From positions 27,194,417 to 27,258,416 of the forward strand of contig OY727098.1 of NCBI GenBank assembly GCA_963402885.1: a stretch of 64,000 bases of DNA. The letters are read 5' to 3'. The stretch's first letter is position 1; every line of letters starts with the position of its first letter. The DNA comes from Antedon bifida. Taxonomy: Eukaryota > Echinodermata > Crinoidea > Comatulida > Antedonidae. The notes beneath the pieces are model-generated. The model searched no databases. It was not told the origin of the DNA and worked only from the letters and a program-made list of their open reading frames with translations. The translations under genes were made by a program, and so were the position numbers. Shown in pieces: positions 22,101 through 33,576 of the stretch.

Positions 22101-25100
22101 CTGTCAATCTATATTTTATCTAACCAATTCATTTTTCATGTTTTGTCAATTAAATACCAACCTTATAGACAGTAAAGACAGAAAAGAATGTATTACTGTG
22201 TATAAGTGAATTTCAAAAGCAACAATGTTGAACTGACTGTTATGTTGGTTGGGAATTGATTTAAGATAGCATTATTATCAATATTTTCGTTGTAAGAAAG
22301 ACGGATTGTGTAAAAAGGTTCCATCTCGTATTACTTCTACGTTGGTACGTTTTACTTACCTATGTTGCAATCTACTTCTGTTTTCTTCTTCGATTTTATT
22401 GTAGCAACACTGAAGATATAATTTAATTACATTAACCATTAGGCCTACTACTAGATACTAATAATAATAATAATCAAACGGACATTATAGTGTAGATTAA
22501 TTAAACATTATAAAGTTAATTGAAATATACAATACGATATAAAAAACTCATAAGTTTTCACTTGAATTCTTATTTATCAATAATAATTCCAATATTGTAC
22601 CATTTGTAAGTCAGCACGACCAAGGTAATGATAACGAAGACACCAACACATGTGCTTAAAGTGGCAACTGTCAACAAACCTATTACAAACGAAAAACATA
22701 AAGCATACAAAAACACAAAACATAAGTGATTAGTTTTATAGATTATTTTTATTTAATACGTTATTGTGGAATAGAATGAACCAAAGTGCTGTGCAAAATA
22801 CAAATAATTATAATAGAAATTTATCTTATTAATTATTACGTGATAGCCTACTTGTATGTTTGAATGCAGTCACAGTAATGGTCGTTTTAGGTCCGATTCC
22901 TTTTGATGTTGTTGCTTCAATCTCAAATGTATACAGTTTGGTTGTGTCAATTCCATCTATGGTTGTTTGTGTTTCTGTGTATCCCGTCTTAGACTCTTTA
23001 AGTTCCAATCCATCAAGAAACAGTTTGTAATCATAGGTTATTGAACCTTTTCTGTTGCCACATTTTGGATGTTTCCATGATAAACTAATCGATTTAGATG
23101 TTACAGACACAACTTGAAGTGATGTTGGAGATCCAATTGGAACTATAAATATATACAATAATGTCATGAAGAAATACCGATTACTCTAAATGTTTAAGAT
23201 TTCGTTTCATCAGTAAACTTATACAATACTTATAATAATAATGTTATTTCTGTGACAAGAGGGAGAGCATAATATTTTAAAGGGTAAACATTATAGATTT
23301 TGTGAAACGGGTATCAATGAAATACTGACTGTCTTCTTCAGTTTGAACGACAAGCTTATCTGCTGATGGCTGTCTTGCCCCATCTTCATTGGATACCGAC
23401 AGGATCTGGATTTCATATTTGGAATATGCACTCAGATTGGAAATGATATACGAAGAAGTGTCGAAAGTGCCTTCTTCTACGGCGTCCACATGTACGTCCT
23501 CACACATATCAACTTGTATTAGTTGGTAAGTAACGATGTACATAACAGGACAGTCTCCATTTTCGACTTCGTTCCAAGTCAACGAAATATTATTTGTCCC
23601 AGTAGTAACGTTTATCCCGTCAACTTTGTTTGGAACTATATACATGCATAAAATTAATTAGTAAATATTTTGTGTATAACTAACGTTTCATTGGTTGGAT
23701 CTAGAAAAATGTAAAAGTTAAAAATCATCTATGTTAGTTACGTTAGTTTGGTTTAAAAAATATTAATTATAACATTCATACAGTGATTATTTACAATAAT
23801 GATCATAATAAATACAGAATAGTGATTTAAAACGTTCTCTACTAGGAAAGATTAATTTAACTCTTCCCTGTCTCTACTACACCTTATCATCATTAACATC
23901 GGATCCTTACCCGGACATTGTGTTGGGAACCGTGTTTTAACTTGACTGTCCAGTCCACAAACATCTCGTCCGACGATGTTCTTACACACACGAACTTTCA
24001 CCTCAATTGTTTGATTTGGCGGTAAGCCAGTAATTGTAAAGACGTCATCAGTTGTTGTGATTGTTATAAATGTTGATTCTTCTTCACTTTTATATAACAC
24101 TTTATAAGATGACGCTGGTCCAGTTCCATAATCCTCACCAAAAGTCCAATTATACGAGATAGTCATATTGGTGGCGGTAACATCAATAATTTTAACTTGC
24201 TTAAATAAATACGGTAAAGCTATGCAAATGAATAAAGATTACAGTTAACATGCATTTGAAAAGACCAATACAAAATAGGGTTTGTGTTGTTTTGTTACTA
24301 TGAGAAGAGACCTATATTTTTTTTTCACTTTTTTTATTTTTTTTTTTTTTTTGCGCTAATATCCTAGATGTATGGATTTGTAAAGAAATGTTATTTAACA
24401 TACTAATGCTCACCTATCTGACAGTCGATACCAGCCCATCCATCTTCACAATCCCCACTATCGCAGTAACCCGTATCTTTATCACATAACGATGACGTTT
24501 TACAATGACAACTATACTGACACAATTCACCAAACTTTCCATCAGGACATGTCACATGATCTACGGAAAAACAGAAAGAAAATGTAAAACAGTATGCAAC
24601 AAAAAAAACCTTGCATACGACGTAGGCCTATAGAATTGCTGTTTAAATTGAACAATGATAGAGTAACACAAATTGCCAGTTAGTGATAACTGGACGTGAA
24701 GTGTAATAATACATTTAATTTACCAAGACATTTGTTTCCTTCAAATCCATTGTTACATGTAGCTCCTTCTCGACATCCTTTTTCTTTGTCACAATCAGTT
24801 GAACTACAGTGACATTCTTGACTACAACCTGCACCATACGTAGATCCTGTGCATGCTATTTTGTGAAAGTATAATTTTAACAAACGTGTATGTAAATCTT
24901 GTCTCCATTTCTATGGAAATGCCTGCTTGAGATGAAAACAGGTTATTAATAATTATATTGAAATTATAATTGTAACCTACCTTCATCACATGTAGTACCA
25001 TGGAATCCTGTCGCACACGCACAGCCAACTGGATCTGGAGGACACAGTAAACTCTGACAATAAGACGAGCAATAAATACTACATGACCGACCATAATATC

Positions 25101-28100
25101 CGGTACTACATCCTATAACATGATAATATTAAAATGTCACTAATGTAAAAAACACTAAATTAAGCATAACTAGAAAACAATACTTTTGTACTTAATTACC
25201 TTCTGAGCAATCAGCACCTTTAAATCCTGCTGGACAGATACATAATCCAGTCACGTGGTCACATAATCCTCCATTATAACAAACTGGACAATTGTCATTA
25301 CACTCTGCTCCATGTTTTCTTGTAGGGCAACCTGATTTTTATTAGTAAATATGTTATACTTTTTTTACTTTTCGAATGGTTTTCAATTATAACTTAATTT
25401 ACCTGGTGTAAAAAATGAACACATATACTTGGTTCTGTATCAACCAACTAAAGATTTAAAACATTGTCACAAACTAACCTCTGACAATTAATCTCATCAT
25501 GGCATGTTTTCCGTTTCTATCTTTGTAACATTCATATATTCCAGCATCACTTGTTCTGATATTATTAATAGTCAGTGCATCTTTACCATTGCCGTGTGGT
25601 ATGTCAACGTTGTTTAATTTCCATTTTAATTCTGATGCACTGATTGTGGTACTGACTTCTAGCGTCACGTGATCACCAATACTAACGGTAATAGATCGAC
25701 GTTGGGGAGTGACGTCAGCTGGAAATATAATGTAATAAGATGTCGAAGTTACAAGCTTTCTAAAATAACAAAATCCGGAGCTGGAAAATGTCAACAAATG
25801 TTGCGAGTAGTCAATTACATTATACACTATGTCCCACCTGCCTCCACTCAATTATATTTCTACTAATCTATTACTAAAAACATATCTCACCATTTTTAGA
25901 CAATATGATGAAAGGTATGTGTTGAGATCTTGAATCTTTAGTTGCAGTGGCAAAGAAAGCACCGACCTTTTCAGCATCTGACACAAGAATATCAATTGTT
26001 ATGGAATGTACACTTGACGTAACTCGTGTTCTTACAGTTGATTGGTCCGGGAACATCGTTCCAGAAGGAACCAAGCCACCATCATTCCAATATACTGCTC
26101 TTCCATATAACCCAGTTCCTGTATCGCTTTCTCTTCCAAGTATTATATCGGTAGTTTTGTCAGGAAAAGTGGTAAAACCACCAAACATGGTTGATTCCAT
26201 CGTAGAATCAATGTCCACGGTTGGATCTGGACACATAATGGTTAGATCAAGGATTCCATCTAAAAAATCATTTATTTTAAAGTAATTTAGTTTGTTTTAA
26301 CATTAGCATATCATTTGTGTTATTTTTCTTTTAAAAAGTAGTAAAATATTTTTTTAAAGTATAATAGTCCTAGTTGGTCATTGGATTAGTGTTATTTGTG
26401 CGTGCCATGGCCTTCAGAAGCATAATTTTGTAAAAATAATAGAAAATAATTTACTACTGTAAAATACACACTAATGATATATTTACCATGTAAAGAACAT
26501 CGAACACCAGCTTCATTATTAGGGTCGCAGTTATGATGCCCAATAGCATTTGATGGACATTGATTCAGACCAGTCTCTGTACCAACACATGCAAGATTAT
26601 CTAGCAAAATATCACCAGATCCCTGCCCAGATCCCTGCCCAGATCCCTGCCCAAAATCTGTACCAATTAGAGCCTCACTGAGGCCTGTGTACAACAAAGA
26701 ATTGCAAACAACGGTTGCGTCTTGAACACCCCATGAATCGTCACAGATTGTCCCCCATTTACCCTGGTAAAACATCTCGACACGGCCCTCTAAAGCTGTG
26801 GCACCTCCAGCAAGACGAACTACAAGTATTAATTAACATTTAACACTTGATTAAACAAAAACTGTCCACGTAAACAACTCAACATTCCACTGTATTCAGT
26901 TTTTTGTTTAATTATTTTATGTTTACTGTCGTTTAATAGTGAGTCTGTTACATTCCTAAATGTATAGTTTTACCAACACAGAGAGGGAATTTCTTCCGTT
27001 CACTAAGGCCTTTAATATTTTGAAAATAGTGTAAAAAATCTACTGATTTGTTTGTGGATTTTGAGATTAAAAAACGATTACCTACAATAATGTAGACATA
27101 GACAATGTGTCGTACATTATGTCAAAACAGCTTCAGTAAACCATGTTAAAATTGAGAATATTTCAATTAAACATTATGATCATGCTTGATGCCGCATAGC
27201 AACCATGTATCTGCAATTGTATTTTATAATAACAGGATAGACCTAATATTAAACTTATTTTGACAAATAAAGGACATCTAACAAGATATTATCCTTACTC
27301 AGCATAGAACATTGAACACCAGCATCTTGACTATGGTCACAGTTATGACGTCCAATATCATTTGATGGACATTGATTCAGACCAGTCTCTGTGCCAACGC
27401 ATGCAACGTCATCCAGCAAAATTGCACCAGATCCCTGACCGAAATATGCACCATAAAATGCTTTACTAATGCCTGTATACGACAAAGAATTGCAGACAAC
27501 GGTTGCATCTTGAACACCCCACGAATCGTCACAGATTGTCCCCCATTTACCCTGGTAAAACATCTCGACACGGCCCTCTAAGACTGTGGTACCTCCAACA
27601 AGACGAACTAAAAGATACATAATATTTATTACAAAAATCTATAAATAAGGTAAATGCAAATATATTCAGCCCAATGCTATATTGTTTGATGTACAGTTTG
27701 AAAATAGGGGAAGTGCTGAAAATTGTTAACTAAAAGTGTAATACTGTACATAATTGCATTGTTTGATTTGAAATTTGAGGACCCATTGGGTCTACCTATT
27801 TAGCAAATTTGATTATCGTCAATAATGATGATGACATTATACAGTATAATATTTTTGGGTAAAATACTGCATTTTTATACTAAATGAATTTGTGTTATAC
27901 GCACTTGGAAGTTTACATTTTACACCCACGTCCTCCCAATGATTACAATTAGGCTTCCCCCATACGCTATGGTCACACACCGCTAAATTAGTCTCTTGTC
28001 CACCACACTCAACATCACTAAAATGTATTCTTCCACTGCCCGCTCCAAAAATGTCACTATTTGTAACCTCCGCCGTTCCAAAACCAAGCTGCCGGCAGAC

Positions 28101-31100
28101 TACATCGGCGTCAAAGCGATCCCAGTTGTCATCGCATACTGTTCCCCATTCCTTGTTGTAGAAGTACTCAATGCGACCCTCAAATGAGTTTAAGCCATCA
28201 ACTAAACGAACTAGAAATGTGTTCATCAAAAAATATATATATATTCATCAATAGTAAAAAAAAAAACAATGCCGCTGATTGCTGTCGGAAGCGACCTCAT
28301 TTAAACGAGAAAAATAGAAAATAATTACTTGGTTGGAAGAATGATTGGAATCAATAGTGTAATACATACAATTTGAGTTACAAACCTTTTGGCATACAGC
28401 GGACTCCAGCATTATTTTGTTGTCCGCACGATGACGTCATAACACTATGACTACACAAATGTAATTGTGGCTCTGTACCAGTACATTGGACACTACTGAA
28501 GTGGATCGGACCGACTCCTTGACCAAATTCAGATCCAGTCAAGGCAGAAAGAGCATCCGGGTAGTCTAATTGACGACAGACGACTTTTGCATCGTTCTGG
28601 CCCCATCCGTTATCACAAACCGTACCCCATTGACCGTCCTTAAATACTTCAACACGACCCTCGCTCTCCAGGGTGCCTCCTCTCAATCGAAGGGTAGCTG
28701 CAGAAGAAATCATTGTAAATCTATTATTATTATTATTCATCTATTGTGACTATAAATTATCTGCTTGGTATCCGTATACACTTTGGCAACCCTTGTTTTG
28801 ATGAACAGGCCTATACGAATAAATGACGCAACATTATTATCTGTTATACATATATTTATATTTATAAAAGGATTTTCTTACAAATTCCGCAAACCACGCC
28901 AGCATCTTCTTTGTGACTGCAATCATGTACAGTTAAACCTCTGCTGCCACAATCAAGGATATTGCTCTCTGATCCAGAACACGCTACATCATCAAGCAGG
29001 ATGGGTGAGGCAGCATTCCCTTCACCATATGTGGCACTACCTGGAGCCTGAGTAGCGTGTAAATACCCTAGCTGACGGCATACTACTGTCCCATCATGTA
29101 TATCCCAGTAATCGTCACAAATCGTTCCCCATTCGCCGTTGTAGTAAATTTCAACGCGTCCTTCATATTGGCCTGACCCACCAACGAGACGAATATCTTA
29201 GTAGAAAAAAAAAGATTTTTTATTATTATATTACGAAACACTAATTACAGAAAACAAAATAAAATTTGTATTTCAATGATTATTCTACAATTTGTATACC
29301 ACTGTAGGTTAGAATTAAGTGGCCCGGTTAGTTGTTTGAGTGAAGAATAAAAATTCAATTGAGAACTATGCTGTTTTGCCGAACCGGTACGTGCTAAAGT
29401 GTGGCTATCCAATCGAATTTTAACAATATCACGGAACCCCGTCCGAGTGGTCTAATACGTATGACATCTTCATATTACTTAGCAGAAGGTTCCGAGTTAG
29501 AATCTCACAGATTTCCTCACCTTTATACTTTCAAAACTGACTAGTTGATAGTAGGCCTATATCGTTGTAAATTGATATGTATGTGTTCAGTAGGTCTATA
29601 TTAAATTAATGCCTGTACACATTTATATAAACAGCATAGAATACAAGATGAACTTACAATAATTACAAACCGCACCAGCATCTTCGGAGTGATCACAATT
29701 ATGTATATATAAACCACGGTTGCCACAATCAAGGATATTGCTCTCTGATCCAGAACACCCTACCTCATCAAGCAGGATGGGTGAGGCAGCATTTCCAGGA
29801 CCATATGCGGCATAACTTGGAGCTCCAGTAGCATTTACATATCCTAGCTGACGGCATACTACTGTCGCGTCCTGTATATCCCAACCATCGTCACAAATCG
29901 TTCCCCATTCGCCGTTATAGTAGATTTCAACACGTCCTTCATATTGGCCTGACCCACCAACGAGACGAATATCTTAGTAGAAAAAAAAAGATTTTTTATT
30001 ATTATATTACGAAACACTAATTACAGAAAACAAAATAAAATTTGTATTTCAATGATTATTCTACAATTTGTATACCACTGTAGGTTAGAATTAAGTGGCC
30101 CGGTTAGTTGTTTGAGTGAAGAATAAAAATTCAATTGAGAACTATGCTGTTTTGCCGAACCGGTACGTGCTAAAGTGTGGCTATCCAATCGAATTTTAAC
30201 AATATCACGGAACCCCGTCCGAGTGGTCTAATACGTATGACATCTTCATATTACTTAGCAGAAGGTTCCGAGTTAGAATCTCACAGATTTCCTCACCTTT
30301 ATACTTTCAAAACTGACTAGTTGATAGTAGGCCTATATCGTTGTAAATTGATATGTATGTGTTCAGTAGGTCTATATTAAATTAATGCCTGTACACATTT
30401 ATATAAACAGCATAGAATACAAGATGAACTTACAATAATTACAAACCGCACCAGCATCTTCGGAGTGATCACAATTATGTATATATAAACCACGGTTGCC
30501 ACAATCAAGGATATTGCTCTCTGATCCAGAACACCCTACCTCATCAAGCAGGATGGGTGAGGCAGCATTTCCAGGACCATATGCGGCATAACTTGGAGCT
30601 CCAGTAGCATTTACATATCCTAGCTGACGGCATACTACTGTCGCGTCCTGTATATCCCAACCATCGTCACAAATCGTTCCCCATTCGCCGTTGTAGTAAA
30701 TTTCAACGCGTCCTTCATATTGGCCTGACCCACCAACGAGACGAATATCTTAGTAGAAAAAAAAAGATTTTTTATTATTATATTACGAAACACTAATTAC
30801 AGAAAACAAAATAAAATTTGTATTTCAATGATTATTCTACAATTTTTATACCACTGTAGGTTAGAATTAAGTGGCCCGGTTAGTTGTTTGAGTAAAGAAT
30901 AAAAATTCAATTGAGAACTATGCTGTTTTGCCGAACCGGTACGTGCTAAAGTGTGGCTATCCAATCGAATTTTAACAATATCACGGAACCCCGTCCGAGT
31001 GGTCTAATACGTATGACATCTTCATATTACTTAGCAGAAGGTTCCGAGTTCGAATCTCACAGATTTCCTCACCTTTATACTTTAAAAACTGACTAGTTGA

Positions 31101-33576
31101 TAGTAGGCCTATATCGTTGTAAATTGATATGTATGTGTTCAGTAGGTCTATATTAAATTAATGCCTGTACACATTTATATAAACAGCATAGAATACAAGA
31201 TGAACTTACAATAATTACAAACCGCACCAGCATCTTCGTAGTGATCACAATTATGTATATATAAACCACTGCTGTCACAATCGAGGATATCGCTCTCTGA
31301 TCCAGAGCACGCTACACTATCAAGCAAAATGGGAGAGGCAGAATTTCCTGAACCATATGCGGCAGTAGCATTTGCATATCCCAATTGACGGCATACTACT
31401 GTCGCATCACGTATATCCCAGTTTCTGCCACAAATCGTTCCCCATTCACCGTTGTAGTAGATTTCAACGCGTCCCTCATTTTGGCTTGGACCACCAACGA
31501 GACGAATATCTTGGTTTTAAAAAGTAATATAATTTAGTGTTTAATTCATTTGTTTACTCTTGCATTTTTTTTTCTTATTTACACAATCCCACATCACCAA
31601 ATATTTCATATAATAATAACAATAAAAAGAATGCAAAAACAGCAGCAGTAGTTACAAAATAGAGTGTAATCTATATTCTTACCGTAATTACAAACCACGC
31701 TAGCATCTTCAGAGTGCCCGCAATTGTGCACATTCAAACCACGGCTGCCACAATCAAGGATATCGCTCTCGGATCCAGAACACGCTACAACATCAAGCAG
31801 GATGGGTGAGGTTGAATTCCCTTCACCATATGCGGCATTACCTGGAGCGCCAGTAGCATCTAAATACCCTAGCTGACGGCATACTACTGTCGCGTCCTGA
31901 ATATCCCAGTAATCGTCACAAATCGTTGCCCATTCGCCGTTGTAGTAGATTTCAACACGTCCTTCATATTGGCCTGACCCACCAACGAGACGAACATCTT
32001 GGTTTAAAAAAAACAATAATTAATGTGTTTTAATTAAACATTACTGAAACACTAACTTCGTTTGCCATGATTTCAAATCCATGTTATACATAAACATAAA
32101 ATAAAACATTTTTTATAAAATTATAATGCCGATTCTGAACAAAATATTACCAATTAACAATATTAAATATGCGCAGATATTTGTATGGCAGTATGTTGAG
32201 CCAGACCTTTTCTAATTGTTACTGTTAGATTTCTTTTGGTGTCATATCATAATGCAATATTTGTGACCATCTTACATTACTAAATACTATAAGTAGTTCA
32301 GAGTATTATCTTACAATTACAAACCACGCCAGCATCTTCAGAATGACCGCAATCATGCACATTCAAACCACGGCTGCTACAATCAAGGATATTGCTCTCT
32401 GATCCAGAACACGCTACATCATCAAGCAGGATGGGTGAGGCAGCATTCCCTTCACCATATGTGGCACTACCTGGAGCCTGAGTAGCGTGTAAATACCCTA
32501 GCTGACGGCATACTACTGTCCCATCATGTATATCCCAACCATCGTCACAAATCGTTCCCCATTCGCCGTTATAGTAGATTTCAACACGTCCTTCATATTG
32601 GCCTGACCCACCAACGAGACGAATATCTTAGTAGAAAAAAAAAGATTTTTTATTATTATATTACGAAACACTAATTACAGAAAACAAAATAAAATTTGTA
32701 TTTCAATGATTATTCTACAATTTGTATACCACTGTAGGTTAGAATTAAGTGGCCCGGTTAGTTGTTTGAGTGAAGAATAAAAATTCAATTGAGAACTATG
32801 CTGTTTTGCCGAACCGGTACGTGCTAAAGTGTGGCTATCCAATCGAATTTTAACAATATCACGGAACCCCGTCCGAGTGGTCTAATACGTATGACATCTT
32901 CATATTACTTAGCAGAAGGTTCCGAGTTAGAATCTCACAGATTTCCTCACCTTTATACTTTCAAAACTGACTAGTTGATAGTAGGCCTATATCGTTGTAA
33001 ATTGATATGTATGTGTTCAGTAGGTCTATATTAAATTAATGCCTGTACACATTTATATAAACAGCATAGAATACAAGATGAACTTACAATAATTACAAAC
33101 CGCACCAGCATCTTCGGAGTGATCACAATTATGTATATATAAACCACGGTTGCCACAATCAAGGATATTGCTCTCTGATCCAGAACACCCTACCTCATCA
33201 AGCAGGATGGGTGAGGCAGCATTTCCAGGACCATATGCGGCATAACTTGGAGCTCCAGTAGCATTTACATATCCTAGCTGACGGCATACTACTGTCGCGT
33301 CCTGTATATCCCAACCATCGTCACAAATCGTTCCCCATTCGCCGTTATAGTAGATTTCAACACGTCCTTCATATTGGCCTGACCCACCAACGAGACGAAT
33401 ATCTTTAGGTTTAAAATAAAATAAAGTTCAATAAAGGTGGCTACATATGTTTAGAATCTTTGATTAAACTACAGTAGCAAACTAAACTTACCTGTTTTTA
33501 CCGTATCAATCATAACAATAATGGAAAAGCTCACACATATTATTCTGAATGATGACATAATCCCTAGGGGTGACAT
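16168..33576 (-). CDS. Gene B: SRCR11/Ig/EGF/FN3 receptor with degenerate tandem PTP domains
   Basis: Predicted type I receptor pseudophosphatase, read as 38 exons on the minus strand: 33492-33576, 33088-33402, 32315-32626, 31683-31997, 31210-31509, 30434-30748, 29658-29972, 28882-29196, 28386-28697, 27905-28210, 27299-27607, 26487-26819, 25891-26259, 25479-25718, 25200-25331, 24981-25112, 24724-24855, 24414-24560, 23911-24219, 23330-23635, 22852-23142, 22601-22679, 22360-22409, 21873-22033, 21072-21140, 20911-20941, 20617-20702, 20213-20335, 19914-20068, 19693-19828, 19466-19615, 19065-19116, 18535-18599, 18243-18350, 17739-17852, 17212-17372, 16508-16640, 16168-16248. Start ATG at 33576 is chosen because MSP aligns with the start of gene C; an in-frame ATG at 33558 is the alternative. 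Order: signal peptide, 11 SRCR, Ig-like, Ig, 4 EGF, 3 FN3, TM, D1, D2. D1 lacks the catalytic Cys and the WPD Asp, so phosphatase activity is not expected. Reading phase closes across all exons, so the gene is not a simple pseudogene. Confidence 0.87.
18886..19330. repeat. Rearranged inverted repeat pair with 22-base palindrome
   Basis: Segment X (atagtgcgtactattgcacg, then ccatgttaca, about 18906-18935) and segment Y (tcgtccaatcaaatttcagg and on, about 18941-18996) both recur reverse-complemented at about 19240-19327. The order there is X' then Y', not the Y' then X' of a simple hairpin. A perfect palindrome, ctattaaacgatcgtttaatag, abuts the left X. The pair flanks the small D2 exon 19065-19116 of gene B. 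Confidence 0.7.
19466..21140 (-). other. Gene B PTP D1, catalytically dead
   Basis: Exons 21072-21140, 20911-20941, 20617-20702, 20213-20335, 19914-20068, 19693-19828 and 19466-19615. The 88-base exon that carries KNRY in genes A, C and D has no counterpart, and the frame is kept because exon 21072-21140 has become phase 0. YINAS is reduced to NACYIK. The WPD loop reads TAWPGDVMD. The P-loop reads VLVY then STDCQRTG, so His is Val and the catalytic Cys is Tyr, while the Arg remains. Splicing and frame stay intact. Confidence 0.85.
21192..21281. repeat. Two short hairpins in a gene B intron
   Basis: The first is ggtgaaatatat...atatatttcacc; the second is agccaacaaccagtaga then tctactgggttggct. 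They lie in the intron where genes A, C and D carry the KNRY exon. Confidence 0.55.
22601..22679 (-). other. Gene B transmembrane exon
   Basis: Encodes GLLTVATLSTCVGVFVIITL followed by VVLTYK, a single hydrophobic span at the same exon position and phase as in gene A. The cytoplasmic juxtamembrane exons 22360-22409 and 21873-22033 follow and keep the VKLKDLHMYIKNRKRG wedge. Confidence 0.88.
22852..24219 (-). other. Gene B FN3 repeats (3)
   Basis: Three single-exon, phase 1-1 FN3 repeats: 23911-24219 ([16 protein letters not shown]), 23330-23635 (NNISLTWNEVENGDCPVM) and 22852-23142 (ISLSWKHPKCGNRKGSITYD). They match gene A repeats at 1175, 2863 and 4002 respectively. The two repeats nearest the membrane in genes A, C and D are missing here. 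Confidence 0.87.
24414..26259 (-). other. Gene B Tie-like Ig/Ig/EGF4 block
   Basis: Exon 25891-26259 encodes an Ig-like domain starting DGILDLTIMCPDP with LGRESDTGTGLYGR and VGAFFATATKD. Exon 25479-25718 encodes a second Ig ending TSDAGIYECYKDRNGKHAMM then RLIVRG. Four EGF repeats follow: 25200-25331 (GCPTRKHG...CICPAGFKG), 24981-25112 (...CPPDPVGCACATGFHG), 24724-24855 and 24414-24560. From family knowledge, the order Ig-Ig-EGF-EGF-EGF, the DAGxY...RLIVR junction into the first EGF, and PDPxGCxCATG in the second EGF are features of Tie1/Tie2 ectodomains. The angiopoietin ligand relation is not shown by this. Confidence 0.78.
26625..26660 (-). repeat. 12-base in-frame repeat inside the last SRCR exon
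   Basis: Three tandem copies of cagatccctgcc (minus strand) encode GQGSG repeats (GQGSGQGSGQGSG). The neighbouring SRCR exon 27299-27607 has a single GQGSG here, so this is a small coding expansion in a loop of the domain. Confidence 0.85.
29431..29515 (+). mobile_element. tRNA-like SINE head, copy 1 of 4 in SRCR introns
   Basis: Contains ccgtccgagtggtctaatac (A-box-like, of Leu/Ser tRNA type) and, about 45 bases on, ggttccgagttagaatctc where a B box should be. Copies lie at 30207-30291, 30983-31067 and 32861-32945. Only the copy at 30983-31067 keeps gagttcgaatctc, close to the B-box consensus. Confidence 0.5.
30207..30291 (+). mobile_element. tRNA-like SINE head, copy 2 of 4
   Basis: Same sequence as the copy at 29431, carried by duplication of the SRCR unit; B box mutated (gagttagaatctc). 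Confidence 0.5.
30983..31067 (+). mobile_element. tRNA-like SINE head, copy 3 of 4 (B box intact)
   Basis: Same element but with gagttcgaatctc, the presumed ancestral B box. The host intron also carries other private substitutions, so this is the most divergent of the four copies. Confidence 0.5.
32861..32945 (+). mobile_element. tRNA-like SINE head, copy 4 of 4
   Basis: Same element in the intron between the first two SRCR exons of gene B; B box mutated as in copies 1 and 2. Confidence 0.5.
33492..33576 (-). other. Gene B signal-peptide exon
   Basis: Encodes MSPLGIMSSFRII followed by a hydrophobic core (CVSFSIIVMI) and DTVKT, ending phase 1 at a gtaagt donor. It is homologous to the first exon of gene C (52656-52722), which shares MSP and IIVM..TVKT. 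Confidence 0.8.

Larger units (their letters stand above)
28882..33087 (-). repeat. Recent tandem duplication of SRCR exon plus 461-base intron
   Basis: Introns 29197-29657, 29973-30433, 30749-31209 and 32627-33087 are each 461 bases and nearly identical. With their exons they make units of about 776 bases. The pair of exons at 32315-33402 mirrors the pair at 28882-29972 in both exon types, pointing to a two-exon block duplication. Introns around exon 31683-31997 are unrelated. Confidence 0.92.
26487..33402 (-). other. Gene B array of 11 SRCR domains
   Basis: Eleven single-exon, phase 1-1 scavenger receptor cysteine-rich domains, N to C: 33088-33402, 32315-32626, 31683-31997, 31210-31509, 30434-30748, 29658-29972, 28882-29196, 28386-28697, 27905-28210, 27299-27607, 26487-26819. 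Each starts VRLVGG or a variant, then GRVE(I/V)(Y/F), WGT(I/V)CDD, (A/D)xVVCRQLG and a C-terminal HNCDHxEDAG(A/V)xC. The first, read in full, has six Cys as in group A SRCR domains. Domain 31210-31509 is 15 bases short. SRCR arrays commonly bind microbial or polyanionic ligands, so a recognition role is plausible but inferred. Domains at 28882-30748 and 32315-33402 are nearly identical to one another. Confidence 0.93.

Noticed and set aside
24310..24352. Long T tract, possible retroposon poly(A) tail
   Set aside because: No retroposon body recognised next to it.
25669..26285. Plus-strand open frames opposite the Ig exons of gene B
   Set aside because: Antisense shadows of exons that clearly code on the minus strand.
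29431..29515. Functional tRNA gene
   Set aside because: No foldable acceptor stem or anticodon arm seen and the B box is mutated in three of four copies; a SINE head fits better.
28882..33087. Regular spacing of near-identical units, considered as a CRISPR-like or satellite array
   Set aside because: Each unit contains a complete SRCR exon with splice sites; this is exon duplication in a eukaryotic gene.
16168..33576. Gene B as a pseudogene because its catalytic residues are lost
   Set aside because: All exons keep frame, phase and GT-AG ends with no internal stops; loss of catalysis without frame damage fits a pseudophosphatase.
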